From: Halomonas sp.
GTDB taxonomy: Bacteria > Pseudomonadota > Gammaproteobacteria > Pseudomonadales > Halomonadaceae
Direction of reading: 5' to 3'
DNA: 64,000 bases
Assembly (NCBI RefSeq): GCF_017983445.1
Contig: NZ_JAGOBJ010000003.1
Location: 248,001-312,000 of the forward strand
Shown here: positions 8,848 through 17,727 of the stretch, one piece after another
Position numbering within the stretch: the stretch's first letter is position 1
Layout: each line of letters begins with the position of its first letter
Notes under the pieces: model-generated
What the model was told of the DNA's origin: nothing
Seen by the model: only the letters and a program-made list of their open reading frames with translations
The model's database searches: none
Program-made: the position numbers and the translations under genes

Positions 8848-10896
8848 ATGCCTTCTTTGCCGTTTATACGCCGACCGCTGGTGCGTTCCATTGCCGCGTT
8901 GATTCCGGTTTCCACCGTTTTAATATGCACGACCGTCAATGCTCAGGAAACGGTCGACAACGATACCGTGGTGGTCGTGGGAACGGCATTGAAGGTCGAT
9001 GCACCGCTGGTGGAAACACCACGTCCGGTATCCAGCGTTGACCGAGAAGAGCTTGAAACCCGCAACGTGCAGCAGCTGGATGAAACCTTCCGCTATCGGG
9101 CAGGGGTGCTTGCCGGCCACTACGGCAGCGATAACGATACCGACTGGTTCAAGGTGCGCGGGTTTGACCAATCCACCTATCAGGACGGCCTGCGGATTTA
9201 TCGTGAAGGCTTCTATCAGTGGCTGCCGGAGCCTTACGGTCTTGAACGCATTGATGTATTCAAGGGCCCGTCTTCGATTCTTTACGGCGAGGCGCCTCCC
9301 GGTGGCTTGATCAACGCGGTGAGCAAACGGCCAACCGATACGCCCCAAGGCAACGTGAATTTACAGCTGGGTAACCGCAACCATCGCCAGATAGGCGTGG
9401 ATACCAGCGGGCCGGTAGGTGAGTCCGACGATGTTCGCTACCGTTTGGTGGGCATGTATAAAGAGCGCGACGGCGACCTGGATAACACCGATAACGAGCG
9501 CTACTACTTTGCGCCCAGCCTGGCGGTGGATTTCAGTGAAGACACCAGCGTTACTTTCCTGGCCAGCGTACAGAAGGACGACGGCGTGCCCGTCAATGGC
9601 TTCAAGCTGCCTTACGGCAGCATTCAGGATACGCCGTTTGGCCGGGTCAGCCCGCAATCCAACGTCAGCGAGCCTGACTACGACCGTAACAAGCGCACCC
9701 AATGGGGCGTGGGTTACGAACTGCGCCACCACTTTAACGACACCTGGGCATTTGAGCAGGATCTGCGCTATAGCGAACTCGACCTTGAGCTGCGCAGTAC
9801 TTACGCGCTTTCCATGGTGGATGATCGCCGGGCGTCACGTGGCTTGACGCTGCGCGACGGCAAGGCCGATAGCTGGACGGTGGACAACCGCTTCGTGGGC
9901 AACTGGTATACCGAGCGCACCGAAAATACCCTGCTGTTAGGCGTTGATTACCAGAACCTGGGCCTTAAAGGCCAGGAGGGTGACGACTACGCCTTTGGCG
10001 CGCCGATCGATATCTTTAATCCCACTTACGGCAACTACACGCCGTTTGCCGACGAAGACCTGGTCGAGCGGCATATCGACAAAGAGCAAACCGGTATTTA
10101 TGTACAAAACCAGCTGCGCCTGGATGACCGCTGGGTTGTGCTGGGTGGCGTGCGTTATGACCAGGCGGAAACTGAAAACACCAACGTTACTACAGGCGCT
10201 ACCGAACGCTCTGATGATGATCAGCTCTCCTGGTCGGGCGGAGTCATGTACCTGGGCGAGAACGGGGTTAATCCTTACGTCAGCTACACCGAGTCATTTG
10301 AGCCGATTGCCCAGTCTGATAGCGCTGGCAGCCTTTATGACCCGCGTGAAGGGCGCCAGTGGGAAGCTGGCGTGAAGTATGCGCCAATAGGCTGGGATGG
10401 CTACGTGACGGCCGCCGTGTTTGATCTGGAAGAGAGCAACACGCTGGTAACTTCACCGGCTGGTTTTCAGGTGCAGGAAGGCGAGCGCACCTCTCAGGGC
10501 TTTGAGCTTGAAGGCGTGGGCTATGTCACCGATGACCTGAAAGTCACTGCGGCCTACACCTATACCGATTCGCGTCTGGAAGATGACCAGCGCGCCAGCT
10601 TGATTCCGCGTCACCAGGCATCTACCTGGCTGGATTACGCCTTTACCGGCGGCGCGCTGGATGGCGTTACCCTGGGCGGCGGCGTGCGCTATGTGGGCGA
10701 AAGCGTGGATGGCGACATCCAGGTGGACAGCTTCACCCTGGCCGATGCCATGATCGGCTATGAATTTGCCGAAGGCTGGCAGGCTCAGCTCAACGTCAAT
10801 AATCTGACCGATAAAGAGTACGTGGCAAGCTGCGATTACTGGTGCTATTTCGGCGAATCGCGCAGCGTGATCGGCAGCGTCACCTACCGCTGGTAA
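8848..10896 (+). CDS. TonB-dependent siderophore receptor
   Basis: Outer-membrane gated channel for a ferric siderophore, probably of the FhuA/FoxA hydroxamate branch. An ATG at 8848 gives 682 residues; a GTG nine bases earlier is also possible. A signal peptide ends at VNAQ, then a TonB-box-like stretch DTVVVVGTALK, a plug domain (about residues 45-155, with VFKGPSSILYGEAPPGGLIN) and a 22-strand-type barrel ending in the aromatic SVTYRW. A CDYWC pair near the C terminus is typical of this branch. It is convergent with the binding-protein gene, 8 bases away, and has a Fur-like site upstream. Confidence 0.92.
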   Translation: MPSLPFIRRPLVRSIAALIPVSTVLICTTVNAQETVDNDTVVVVGTALKVDAPLVETPRPVSSVDREELETRNVQQLDETFRYRAGVLAGHYGSDNDTDWFKVRGFDQSTYQDGLRIYREGFYQWLPEPYGLERIDVFKGPSSILYGEAPPGGLINAVSKRPTDTPQGNVNLQLGNRNHRQIGVDTSGPVGESDDVRYRLVGMYKERDGDLDNTDNERYYFAPSLAVDFSEDTSVTFLASVQKDDGVPVNGFKLPYGSIQDTPFGRVSPQSNVSEPDYDRNKRTQWGVGYELRHHFNDTWAFEQDLRYSELDLELRSTYALSMVDDRRASRGLTLRDGKADSWTVDNRFVGNWYTERTENTLLLGVDYQNLGLKGQEGDDYAFGAPIDIFNPTYGNYTPFADEDLVERHIDKEQTGIYVQNQLRLDDRWVVLGGVRYDQAETENTNVTTGATERSDDDQLSWSGGVMYLGENGVNPYVSYTESFEPIAQSDSAGSLYDPREGRQWEAGVKYAPIGWDGYVTAAVFDLEESNTLVTSPAGFQVQEGERTSQGFELEGVGYVTDDLKVTAAYTYTDSRLEDDQRASLIPRHQASTWLDYAFTGGALDGVTLGGGVRYVGESVDGDIQVDSFTLADAMIGYEFAEGWQAQLNVNNLTDKEYVASCDYWCYFGESRSVIGSVTYRW

Positions 10897-10904
10897 GCCG
10901 TACG

Positions 10905-11786
10905 TTAATCGCCACTTTGGCCGCTGGGCGAAGCCTCCTTCAGCCCAGCGGAAAGCACATTCGCAAAGCGCTGGGCGGAAGGCAGCGCGCCAAAACTCCA
11001 TACTGGCGGCAGGCGTAGCAGGTGGGTGTTTTGGACAATCGGCAGCTGCTGCCACAGGCCGCTTGTGGCCAGTTGTTCCTCCACACCTAGGGGCAGTGGA
11101 TCGATGATCACCAGGCGGGCGTCTGGATAGCGGGCGAGCGCCTCAACACCCGTCAAGGCAAACCCCCAGTCGTTAGTAGGCTGATCCCAGGCGTTAGCCA
11201 GGCCAAGCTGCTCAAGTACCGCGTTATATAAGCTGTTTTCGCCAAAGATGCGTACGTGTCGCGCATCCATGAACTGCACCATCAACAGCGGTGCGGTGTC
11301 CGGCTGCGTGTCGCGCAGCGAATCCATCAGCGTTTGCGTGTCTTCAATCAGTTGCTCTGCCGCTGCCTCTCGGTCGGTCAGCTCCCCCAGCTCGCGCGTC
11401 AGCGCCTGCATTTCCTGCCAGGTATCTGCACCAGGTGAAAAGAGCGCAAGCGAGGTGACTGGGGCAATGCGCTCCAGACGCGGCGTGAGCGAGGCGAACA
11501 TTGGCGATATCAATATTTGCTCGGGGGCAAGCTGGGCCAGCAGTTCAAAATTGGGCTGAGCGCGCAGACCAAGATCAGTGGCGCTTGGCGGGATGTGCGG
11601 CTCACCCACCCAATCGTAGTAATCCTGCTCCTGGGCCACGCCGCTGATCGGCGCACCAATCGCCACCAGCGTCTCTGCAATGGTCCAGTCTACCGTGGCA
11701 AACTGGGCGTGGGCGCTGGTCATGCTTAGCAGGCCAGCCATCACCAGCAGGCCACGGGCAATAAAGTGGATCAGAATGCAGCGCAT
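10905..11786 (-). CDS. Iron-siderophore periplasmic binding protein (FhuD-like)
   Basis: A 293-residue type-III periplasmic binding protein. The signal peptide runs to about residue 28 (ending SAHAQ). The two lobes are joined by the usual long helix around residues 130-160. Motifs such as VDWTIAETLVAIGAPISGVA and LAPEQILISP match FhuD-type hydroxamate carriers. It would take ferric siderophore from the TonB receptors to an ABC permease, but no permease or ATPase gene lies nearby, so the inner-membrane part must be encoded elsewhere. A Fur-like site lies 38 bases before the start. Confidence 0.85.
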   Translation of the reverse strand: MRCILIHFIARGLLVMAGLLSMTSAHAQFATVDWTIAETLVAIGAPISGVAQEQDYYDWVGEPHIPPSATDLGLRAQPNFELLAQLAPEQILISPMFASLTPRLERIAPVTSLALFSPGADTWQEMQALTRELGELTDREAAAEQLIEDTQTLMDSLRDTQPDTAPLLMVQFMDARHVRIFGENSLYNAVLEQLGLANAWDQPTNDWGFALTGVEALARYPDARLVIIDPLPLGVEEQLATSGLWQQLPIVQNTHLLRLPPVWSFGALPSAQRFANVLSAGLKEASPSGQSGD

Positions 11787-11823
11787 GGAGTGGTGCCGTT
11801 TTGAAATAAGAGCTGTATTTAAA

Positions 11824-11838
11824 CGATAATCTTTATTG
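11824..11838 (-). promoter_or_regulatory. Fur-box candidate for the FhuD-like gene
   Basis: CGATAATCTTTATTG fits the 7-1-7 Fur pattern TGATAATNATTATCA at 10 of 14 positions. It is a moderate match, supported by the gene it precedes. Confidence 0.42.
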
Positions 11839-11855
11839 TTTGCAACGCCCTGCCT

Positions 11856-13019
11856 TTAAGCATTTGGAAGGACAGGGCCGTTGGACTGCGTATCATTTGC
11901 CCTACCTGCCCTGGCCAGCCCGGCGATAAAGGCAAGGCAGGCGAAAGCAATCACCGCGTAGGTGGGTGTCAGTTGGTCCATGAGAAGCCCAAAAACAGGA
12001 GCGCCAGCGGTTTGACCGATAGCAATGGTGAGAAAGCCGATCATCAGGCCCGTGGCGGGGCGGTTGGGTAATGCCGCGACGCCCCATACCAGATACACCC
12101 CGGTGAGCATGATGTAGGCCATGCCAAACAGCGCGCCACCGAGTAGCGTCAGAACGGGAGTGGTACCCTCAAAACCCACCAGCAAGATGCCACCTGACAG
12201 CGCAACCAGAAACAGCCAGTGCGTCCGGTCAATTCCAAACCGGGCAACGAGTGCGCCTGCGCCTGCGCCCATAATGCCCGCCGCGCCAATGGCCATCCAC
12301 AGAAGCCCCGCGCCGGTATGGCCCCAATCCAGGCGTAGTGTGACCAGTTGGCTGCCGAAAGACCACAGGGCAGTGCTTGAGGCACCCATCAGAAAGGACG
12401 CGATAATCAGTCGTTTAAGTGCCTTGTTGAGTGGCGGTAAGCCTTTCTCGCTACTTCCCGCTGGTTGAGAGTTACCCGGTACGCTGATGACTACCGCTAT
12501 CGCCATGCACAAAGCCGTGGCTGCAAATATCAAAAAAGCGATCCGCCACTGACCTCCCATCAATAACGCGACGGGGCCTGAAAGCACTACTCCCACGCCT
12601 GTTCCAGCGTTAATGATCGTGTTAATGGCGCCCTGCCGGGCAGGTTCGATCGCCGCAGCCACAGCGGCGGCCATGGGCGGAGACGCAAGGCCTGTGCTGG
12701 AGCCTGCCAGCATAACGGCGCAGGCAAGCCATAACGATGAGGGCGCCGCTGCAATACCAATCATACCTATTGCCGCCACCAGCGCCGCACCGGTTGCCAC
12801 CGCGCGGGGGCCTAGCCGCTCGGTCAGGTAAGCAGAGACAACAATAGCCACGCAATAGCCCAGAAAAGAGCCGCCTGATATCAACCCGCCCACGATTGAG
12901 GATAAAGAGAGATCCGCGTCGATTTGGGGAAGAAACAGCCCAAAAGCAAAGCGGGCAAAGCCGTAGCAGATGGCAATGAGCCCAAATCCCACGGCGCCGA
13001 GTGTAATGCCCGGGCTCAT
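11856..13019 (-). CDS. MFS transporter, YbfB/YjiJ type
   Basis: A 387-residue major facilitator with about 12 hydrophobic spans. The start at 13019 is chosen because its ATG overlaps the stop of the upstream tetR gene as ATGA, a translational-coupling junction. The first helix (FGLIAICYGFARFAFGLFLP) is characteristic of the YbfB/YjiJ subgroup, whose substrates are mostly unknown. Control by the linked TetR repressor suggests export of a toxic compound. The pair sits between the two siderophore-receptor genes; siderophore export is conceivable but unsupported. Confidence 0.85.
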   Translation of the reverse strand: MSPGITLGAVGFGLIAICYGFARFAFGLFLPQIDADLSLSSIVGGLISGGSFLGYCVAIVVSAYLTERLGPRAVATGAALVAAIGMIGIAAAPSSLWLACAVMLAGSSTGLASPPMAAAVAAAIEPARQGAINTIINAGTGVGVVLSGPVALLMGGQWRIAFLIFAATALCMAIAVVISVPGNSQPAGSSEKGLPPLNKALKRLIIASFLMGASSTALWSFGSQLVTLRLDWGHTGAGLLWMAIGAAGIMGAGAGALVARFGIDRTHWLFLVALSGGILLVGFEGTTPVLTLLGGALFGMAYIMLTGVYLVWGVAALPNRPATGLMIGFLTIAIGQTAGAPVFGLLMDQLTPTYAVIAFACLAFIAGLARAGRANDTQSNGPVLPNA

Positions 13020-13543
13020 GATGATGCCTGCTTGACTAGGCGAACCGCGCAATGGCGGGCGGTGGCAACGGCATCCGCGCCGCGATAAACGGCGGTGGCC
13101 GTTGCACCTTCGAACAGAATCAGAATTCGCTCGGCGAGCTGCTCATCGCCACGCCCGTTGGTTTCGAGTGCGACGATCTCCTGAATCTTGTTCCAGATCC
13201 CGGCCTTATGAACGGCCATGGCCTCGGCGATTTCCGGTACATCGCCACCGGTTTCCCCGTAAGCGCGTAAAAACAGGCAGCCACGACAGCCTTCTACTCG
13301 CACCCAGTCTTCCAGCGCTTTGAACAGTCCCTCAACACTGCTCACATCCAGCCTGCGCAAGAATCGTTTGTCGCGCTCCGAAAGCACTTTGGCGATCAGT
13401 GAATGTTTACTGCCAGCATGTTTATACAGCGTTCTGCTCGACATGCCGGCAGCCTGCGTAAGCCGATCCATTCCGGTGGCGGTAAAACCGTGCCGGTCGA
13501 AAAGGGATTCAGCGGCGGAGATAAGCTTCGTTTTAATGTCCAT
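13016..13543 (-). CDS. TetR/AcrR-family repressor
   Basis: A 175-residue regulator with an N-terminal TetR helix-turn-helix (residues 3-50, FDRHGFTATGMDRLTQAAGMSSRTLYKHAGSK shortened here to its key turn GMSSRTLYKH). The C-terminal part is a short ligand domain with a GCRGC motif near residue 94, where a cysteine pair might sense thiol-reactive ligands. It overlaps the MFS gene by four bases and has a 26-bp palindrome five bases upstream of its start, so autoregulation of the tetR-MFS operon is likely. The inducer is unknown. Confidence 0.88.
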   Translation of the reverse strand: MDIKTKLISAAESLFDRHGFTATGMDRLTQAAGMSSRTLYKHAGSKHSLIAKVLSERDKRFLRRLDVSSVEGLFKALEDWVRVEGCRGCLFLRAYGETGGDVPEIAEAMAVHKAGIWNKIQEIVALETNGRGDEQLAERILILFEGATATAVYRGADAVATARHCAVRLVKQASS

Positions 13544-13548
13544 GTACT

Positions 13549-13574
13549 CAATGTAAAACGATCATTTTACATTG
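13549..13574. promoter_or_regulatory. 26-bp operator palindrome of the tetR-MFS operon
   Basis: CAATGTAAAA and TTTTACATTG are perfect 10-bp inverted arms around the spacer CGATCA. Length and position just upstream of the tetR start are as expected for a TetR-family autoregulatory operator. Confidence 0.75.
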
Positions 13575-13656
13575 TCAAAAAGAATCTCTTTGGCTGACCC
13601 CGGACGACGTGTTGGCTGAACAGGTGTGTGGGGCTCAGCGGCTCTTTAAGATGTGT

Positions 13657-15771
13657 TTAGAAACGGTAATGAACGCTTGCGGTAATGCCGCCTTCGGCAC
13701 CGAAGTAGCAGTAATCCAACGAGTTGCAGGATGCCACGTACTCTTTATCCAGCACGTTATTGACATTCAGGCGGGTTTCGACACCGTCAACGCCCACATG
13801 GCTCCAGTCGTAGCCAATGGTGGCATCCACCAGGGTGTAGTCAGGCACTGTTTCGGTATTGGCGCGATCAGCGGCGATGTCCGCGTAATGCCGCACTCCA
13901 ACGCCTACATCCACGCCGTTTAGCCAGCCATTGTTCGCTTCATAATGGCCCCATACCTGCACCTGGTGTCTGGGCGAGTAAATGGCGTTGTTGCCCTGGT
14001 TGCCGTCATCGCTTTTGGCATAGGTAATATCGGTGAAGCTGTAGCCTGCCTGCAGCGAGAGCGCTTCGGTCAACTGGGTCTGAGCTTCCAGCTCAAGGCC
14101 TTGGGATTCGATTTCACCCACGGCGCGATACGGGTCAGAGGGCTGCTCTTTGGTGGCCACGTTTTCCTGGCTGATATGGAAAAGCGCCGCGCTGTATTGG
14201 CTGGCGCTGCCGTTGGGCTGGTATTTAATGCCGGTTTCCCACTGCTCGCCTTCCATGGGGGAAAGCAAATCGCCGTTTGCATCCACAAAGCTTGTAGGGG
14301 TGAACGCGGTGGAGTAACTCAGGTAAGGTGCTACGCCGTTATCGAACAGATAAACCACGCCGGCGCGGCCGCTGAACTGGGTATCGCTTAGCGAGCTTGT
14401 GTCGTCGGTATCCACGTTCGTGTTGTCGATGCTGACCCAGTCGTAGCGCCCACCCAGCGTAAAGCGCCAGTTATTGAGCGCGATCTGATCCTGGAGATAC
14501 ACGCCGGTCTGCTCTATTTCATGGTGCTCGCGTACGGGGTCGTAAAAGGCTATCGGGCCCGTGCCATAAACCGGCTCAAACGCGTTGATAGGTTCAAAAG
14601 CGCCGGAAGGCCAGGCAACTTCGTTTTCGCGCTGCTGGTAATCCACTCCCAAGAGCAGCGTGTGATCCATAAAGCCGTCGCTGAGCCGGGCTTCCAGCTG
14701 ATTATCAATCGTCCAGGCTTGAAGGGACTCGTTGCTGCCGGAGTAATAGCGGTTCAGCTCATTGGAGGTAGGTGACGTCCAGCCAAAGCCATAAGGCTGG
14801 TTGAGTACCACGTCCGAGTTGAGGTAACGCAGCATCTGGCGACCGGTCATCTGGTCATTAAAACGGTGCTCCAGCGTATAGCCGAACATGCGTTGGGTGC
14901 GCTCATAGGCATCGTAATCTTCTTCTCCATCAAAGAAGTTATTGCTGATTTTACGCCCGTTGCGCGGTACCACGGCACCTTCATAAGGCACGCCCGAGTG
15001 ATAACCGCCTTCGGGCTCATCCTGAAGGTAGGCTTCCACGGTCAGGCTGGTGTCATCGGTCATATCCCATGTCAGGCGCGGGGCAATGGCGTAACGCTGC
15101 TCTTCGGTGGGGCCAAACTGGGTATCGGCGGCGCTGGCAATACCGGTTAAGCGGAACGCCACCCGCTGCTGCTCGCCAATTGGCCCGGTAAGATCAAAGG
15201 CGGCGCTGCGCTGATGATTGTTGCCTGCTCGCAAGCGCAGCTCACCGCCCGGCTCGAACTCAGGGCGCTTGCTGTTGAGCGCTACCACGCCGCCAGGGGA
15301 TGCGCGGCCGTAAAGCACGGACGCAGGGCCGCGGACAACTTCGATGCTTTCCAGAAACCATGGGTCGATACGCATGGAACTGTGTGAATTGGCATCACCC
15401 ATTACCTTGAGCCCATCTAAAAAGGTATTGCTCAAGCTACCGTCGGAAAACCCGCGCAGTACCAGGTAATCAAAGCGGTTGGAGGCACCCACTTGGTTGG
15501 AGTAGACACCAGGGGTGTAGTCGGTCGCCCGCTGGACGGTACTTACCCCACGGCTCTCCATCTGCTCGCGGGTAATCGTGGAAACGCTTTGTGGCGTTTC
15601 GATGGCCGGCGTTTCCAGTTTGGTCGCGGCTTGCTGAGCGGTCACCGTCACCGTCGAGAGCTGGCGCGAGGCATTCGGCGCCTGTGCATAGGTAACGGAT
15701 ATCGAGCCGCCTGCAAGGGCAACGGATAGGGCAAGGTGGCGATAGGGGAAGCGGTGCTGGCGCATAAGCAT
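13657..15771 (-). CDS. TonB-dependent siderophore receptor
   Basis: A second receptor, 704 residues from the ATG at 15771 (starts at 15786 and 15765 are alternatives). A signal peptide ends near TYAQ, then the TonB-box-like STVTVTAQQ, a plug (about residues 50-165, with SIEVVRGPASVLYGRASPGG) and a long barrel ending SVHYRF. Like the first receptor it has a paired-Cys segment, VASCNSLDYCYFG. The ligand is probably a ferric hydroxamate; the two receptors are clearly divergent and may take different siderophores. It is downstream of the AraC gene on the same strand, with a Fur-like site between. Confidence 0.92.
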   Translation of the reverse strand: MLMRQHRFPYRHLALSVALAGGSISVTYAQAPNASRQLSTVTVTAQQAATKLETPAIETPQSVSTITREQMESRGVSTVQRATDYTPGVYSNQVGASNRFDYLVLRGFSDGSLSNTFLDGLKVMGDANSHSSMRIDPWFLESIEVVRGPASVLYGRASPGGVVALNSKRPEFEPGGELRLRAGNNHQRSAAFDLTGPIGEQQRVAFRLTGIASAADTQFGPTEEQRYAIAPRLTWDMTDDTSLTVEAYLQDEPEGGYHSGVPYEGAVVPRNGRKISNNFFDGEEDYDAYERTQRMFGYTLEHRFNDQMTGRQMLRYLNSDVVLNQPYGFGWTSPTSNELNRYYSGSNESLQAWTIDNQLEARLSDGFMDHTLLLGVDYQQRENEVAWPSGAFEPINAFEPVYGTGPIAFYDPVREHHEIEQTGVYLQDQIALNNWRFTLGGRYDWVSIDNTNVDTDDTSSLSDTQFSGRAGVVYLFDNGVAPYLSYSTAFTPTSFVDANGDLLSPMEGEQWETGIKYQPNGSASQYSAALFHISQENVATKEQPSDPYRAVGEIESQGLELEAQTQLTEALSLQAGYSFTDITYAKSDDGNQGNNAIYSPRHQVQVWGHYEANNGWLNGVDVGVGVRHYADIAADRANTETVPDYTLVDATIGYDWSHVGVDGVETRLNVNNVLDKEYVASCNSLDYCYFGAEGGITASVHYRF

Positions 15772-15794
15772 GACAATAAGTCTCAACCGTTTAT

Positions 15795-15813
15795 AGTAAT
15801 GAGAATTATTGAT
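15795..15813 (-). promoter_or_regulatory. Fur-box candidate for the second TonB receptor
   Basis: The core AATGAGAATTATT matches 11 of 13 central positions of the Fur consensus. It lies 24 bases before the chosen start of the receptor gene. Confidence 0.5.
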
Positions 15814-15890
15814 TTTTAAGGGCCTGTTGAGCTATGCCAGATGCCAAACCTGATATGCGCAATGCTAACTCTTGGGAAAAGTAGCGGCGG

Positions 15891-16823
15891 CTACGCTTTG
15901 GGGGCCTTACATGCGAGCCGATGGACGTCTGTCGGCGGGATACCAAAATGGCGCTTGAAGGCGGTCGCAAAGTTGGTCGCGTGGCGATAGCCGCAGGTAT
16001 GGGCTGCCTGCTGAACGCTGTAGCCTTTTTCCAAAACGCCATACGCCTGTTGAAGCCGGCATTGGCGCAAGTGATCAAAGAGAGAGTAGCCGTACAGCGC
16101 GCTGAATTTTTTCCGCAGGCTGCTGGGGCTCATCGCCGCACTACGGGCCAGGTCGCTCAGGCGGTAATCGATCATGGGGTTATTGCGCAGCTCGGCATGC
16201 AAACGGGCGAGCCGCTCGCGTTCGCGATGCTTAATGCCCGGAGCGGGTTTAATCTCGCGGGATGGCGATAGAGGTAGTCCATGACCCAGAAGCTGCAAGG
16301 CAAGCCCGTGCCAGACTAACGACTGCCGCCAGTCGTCGAGTGGAAATTCACTGGTGGTACACAGCTGTTCAAAAAGCGCGGGAGGTAGCGTCCAGGCGTG
16401 CAGTTGGGGTTCGTGAGCACAGGGTAGTGAATAAGGGGCGGTGGTCAGTACGGCGATGTTCAGCGTACGCAGGCGTGATTGAGCGGGCTGTTCGACAACC
16501 AGCGGCGCCTGCGGCGTGAAATGCGCGCACAGCCCCTGCCCGGCGCTAATCGATAAACGCTTTTGACCCTGGGCGATCTCAATGCCGCCTTCCATCACGA
16601 CACATAAAAACCACGGTACCGTTTGCGTGGAACGCGAGGCGTAGCGTTGGCGTACTTCAAGGTCGGATAACGTGAGATGCAGGCCAGGGGGCAGCGGCAA
16701 GTCGCTGACGCTGCCCAATGCAATGGGGTGATCATGCCCTTGGTAGGCGTGTAAGTAATCGATGCCGAACTTATGCCCCAACTGGCTTAGGGTCGACGGC
16801 GTGAGAGACGTGATAGTCGGCAT
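15891..16823 (-). CDS. AraC-family regulator (PchR-like) of siderophore uptake
   Basis: A 310-residue regulator. The N-terminal half is a weakly conserved sensor domain, and the C-terminal 95 residues hold the two AraC helix-turn-helices (YRLSDLARSAAMSPSSLRKKF and VQQAAHTCGYRHATNFATAF). PchR-type members bind a ferric siderophore in the cytoplasm and activate the cognate receptor gene. Its position directly upstream of a TonB receptor, on the same strand, supports that role. It could also act on the first receptor. The inducer is unknown. Confidence 0.85.
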   Translation of the reverse strand: MPTITSLTPSTLSQLGHKFGIDYLHAYQGHDHPIALGSVSDLPLPPGLHLTLSDLEVRQRYASRSTQTVPWFLCVVMEGGIEIAQGQKRLSISAGQGLCAHFTPQAPLVVEQPAQSRLRTLNIAVLTTAPYSLPCAHEPQLHAWTLPPALFEQLCTTSEFPLDDWRQSLVWHGLALQLLGHGLPLSPSREIKPAPGIKHRERERLARLHAELRNNPMIDYRLSDLARSAAMSPSSLRKKFSALYGYSLFDHLRQCRLQQAYGVLEKGYSVQQAAHTCGYRHATNFATAFKRHFGIPPTDVHRLACKAPKA

Positions 16824-17149
16824 CGATAGACTGACCTATGACTTAGTAATCCAGTGACCAACCCAGCGTGAACGTGCGGTCATAGGCGAGTATTAGGCTT
16901 TATGAAAGCGTCAGCAAAGGAAAAGCGCCGTTCAAAAGACCGGCGCTTACAGCGATGTAGCGATTCATTGATAATCCACGTGATCCGTTTTTGTTAGCTG
17001 TGATCCTATCACCAGAATGCTAAAACACAATGATTTTGGTTCGCATTATTGAGTTCTTACGTTTTCGCTAGCCCAAACGGATTATTTAGCAGCAGTTAAC
17101 TGCATCAATAACCCGTTGGACTGATTCACTACATCGCTTCACGCGACGG
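16824..17149. other. Intergenic region between the araC-type gene and ubiK
   Basis: About 325 bases without a supported gene. It holds a hairpin at 16923-16948, read as a terminator for the ubiK transcript, and presumably the promoter of the AraC gene. A short palindrome GTGAT-CCT-ATCAC lies near 17008. No ORF of convincing length or codon pattern is seen. Confidence 0.5.
16917..16948 (-). terminator. Terminator candidate downstream of ubiK
   Basis: On the minus strand AAGCGCCG pairs with CGGCGCTT across a 10-base loop and is followed by TTTTCC. It lies 200 bases beyond the ubiK stop; the T run is short. Confidence 0.5.
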
Positions 17150-17539
17150 TTATTCACTATCGGGTGAGGTGCCCGGCGGTTTGGAGGGTTTACCGGCCGC
17201 TGGTTTGGCTTTAGTGGAGGCTTTAACGGTCGTAGTTGTTGATGCAGGCGCGGGGGGCGTTTCTGGGGCTTGCGCCGGTGCGGGCTTGGCGGTGGCTTTT
17301 TCCACGGTTGCCTCAAGGCTCGCCACTTGACGCTCCAGAGCCTCCACGCGAGAGCGCGTGCGCTGGAGTACATCCATCAGGATATCGAAGTCTTCCCGAG
17401 AAACGAGCTCTAGACGATCAAAGGCGCCGCGAACGACCTGCTGTACGCCTTTCTGGATATCTTCGGGGGCCTGTGATGCATGCTGTAAACGATCACCAAT
17501 CTGTTGGGCCAATCGGCTGATACGGTCTTGGGGCGCCAT
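17150..17539 (-). CDS. ubiK: Ubiquinone biosynthesis accessory factor UbiK (YqiC/BMFP family)
   Basis: A 129-residue protein starting at 17539 after AAGGAGAG. The first 85 residues are the BMFP domain: an amphipathic helix, FDRLELVSREDFDIL, then a coiled coil (LQRTRSRVEALERQVASLEAT) that trimerises. UbiK helps the soluble Ubi enzyme complex and contacts UbiJ in the aerobic ubiquinone pathway. The family is usually near 85-100 residues; here an Ala/Pro/Lys/Thr-rich tail of about 40 residues is added, probably disordered. A 55-codon ORF ends 20 bases upstream in the same orientation. Confidence 0.85.
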   Translation of the reverse strand: MAPQDRISRLAQQIGDRLQHASQAPEDIQKGVQQVVRGAFDRLELVSREDFDILMDVLQRTRSRVEALERQVASLEATVEKATAKPAPAQAPETPPAPASTTTTVKASTKAKPAAGKPSKPPGTSPDSE

Positions 17540-17559
17540 CGTTCTCTCCTTGATAGGGG

Positions 17560-17727
17560 TCATACAAAAGTGGGCTCTTTCTCAAGGATACGCAACCCTT
17601 GAGGAGTACGCATGTATTGCATGGCGTGTTTGAGGGTTTTGTCTGCAACGAGGCGCTGCGCTTCTTCTTGGTGCGGCGGCGTATTTTTATTGCGCTGTGG
17701 TGGTGCATGCCCTGTCCGGTCAGCCAA
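17560..17727 (-). CDS. Small hypothetical protein (55 aa) upstream of ubiK
   Basis: An open frame of 55 codons plus stop, starting with TTG at 17727 and preceded by AGGGAG seven bases away. The protein is hydrophilic and ends RTPQGLRILEKEPTFV; no domain is recognised. Its stop lies 20 bases before the ubiK ATG, so the two would form an operon. Support comes from the ribosome site, the spacing and a natural-looking amino-acid mix; against it are the rare start codon and short length. The plus strand of the same DNA carries an NtrC-like enhancer for glnK. Confidence 0.45.
   Translation of the reverse strand: MADRTGHAPPQRNKNTPPHQEEAQRLVADKTLKHAMQYMRTPQGLRILEKEPTFV

Noticed and set aside
17008-17020. 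CRP-like site GTGATCCTATCAC
   Set aside because: The half-sites are one base too close for the CRP consensus, and the position does not fit a known promoter.
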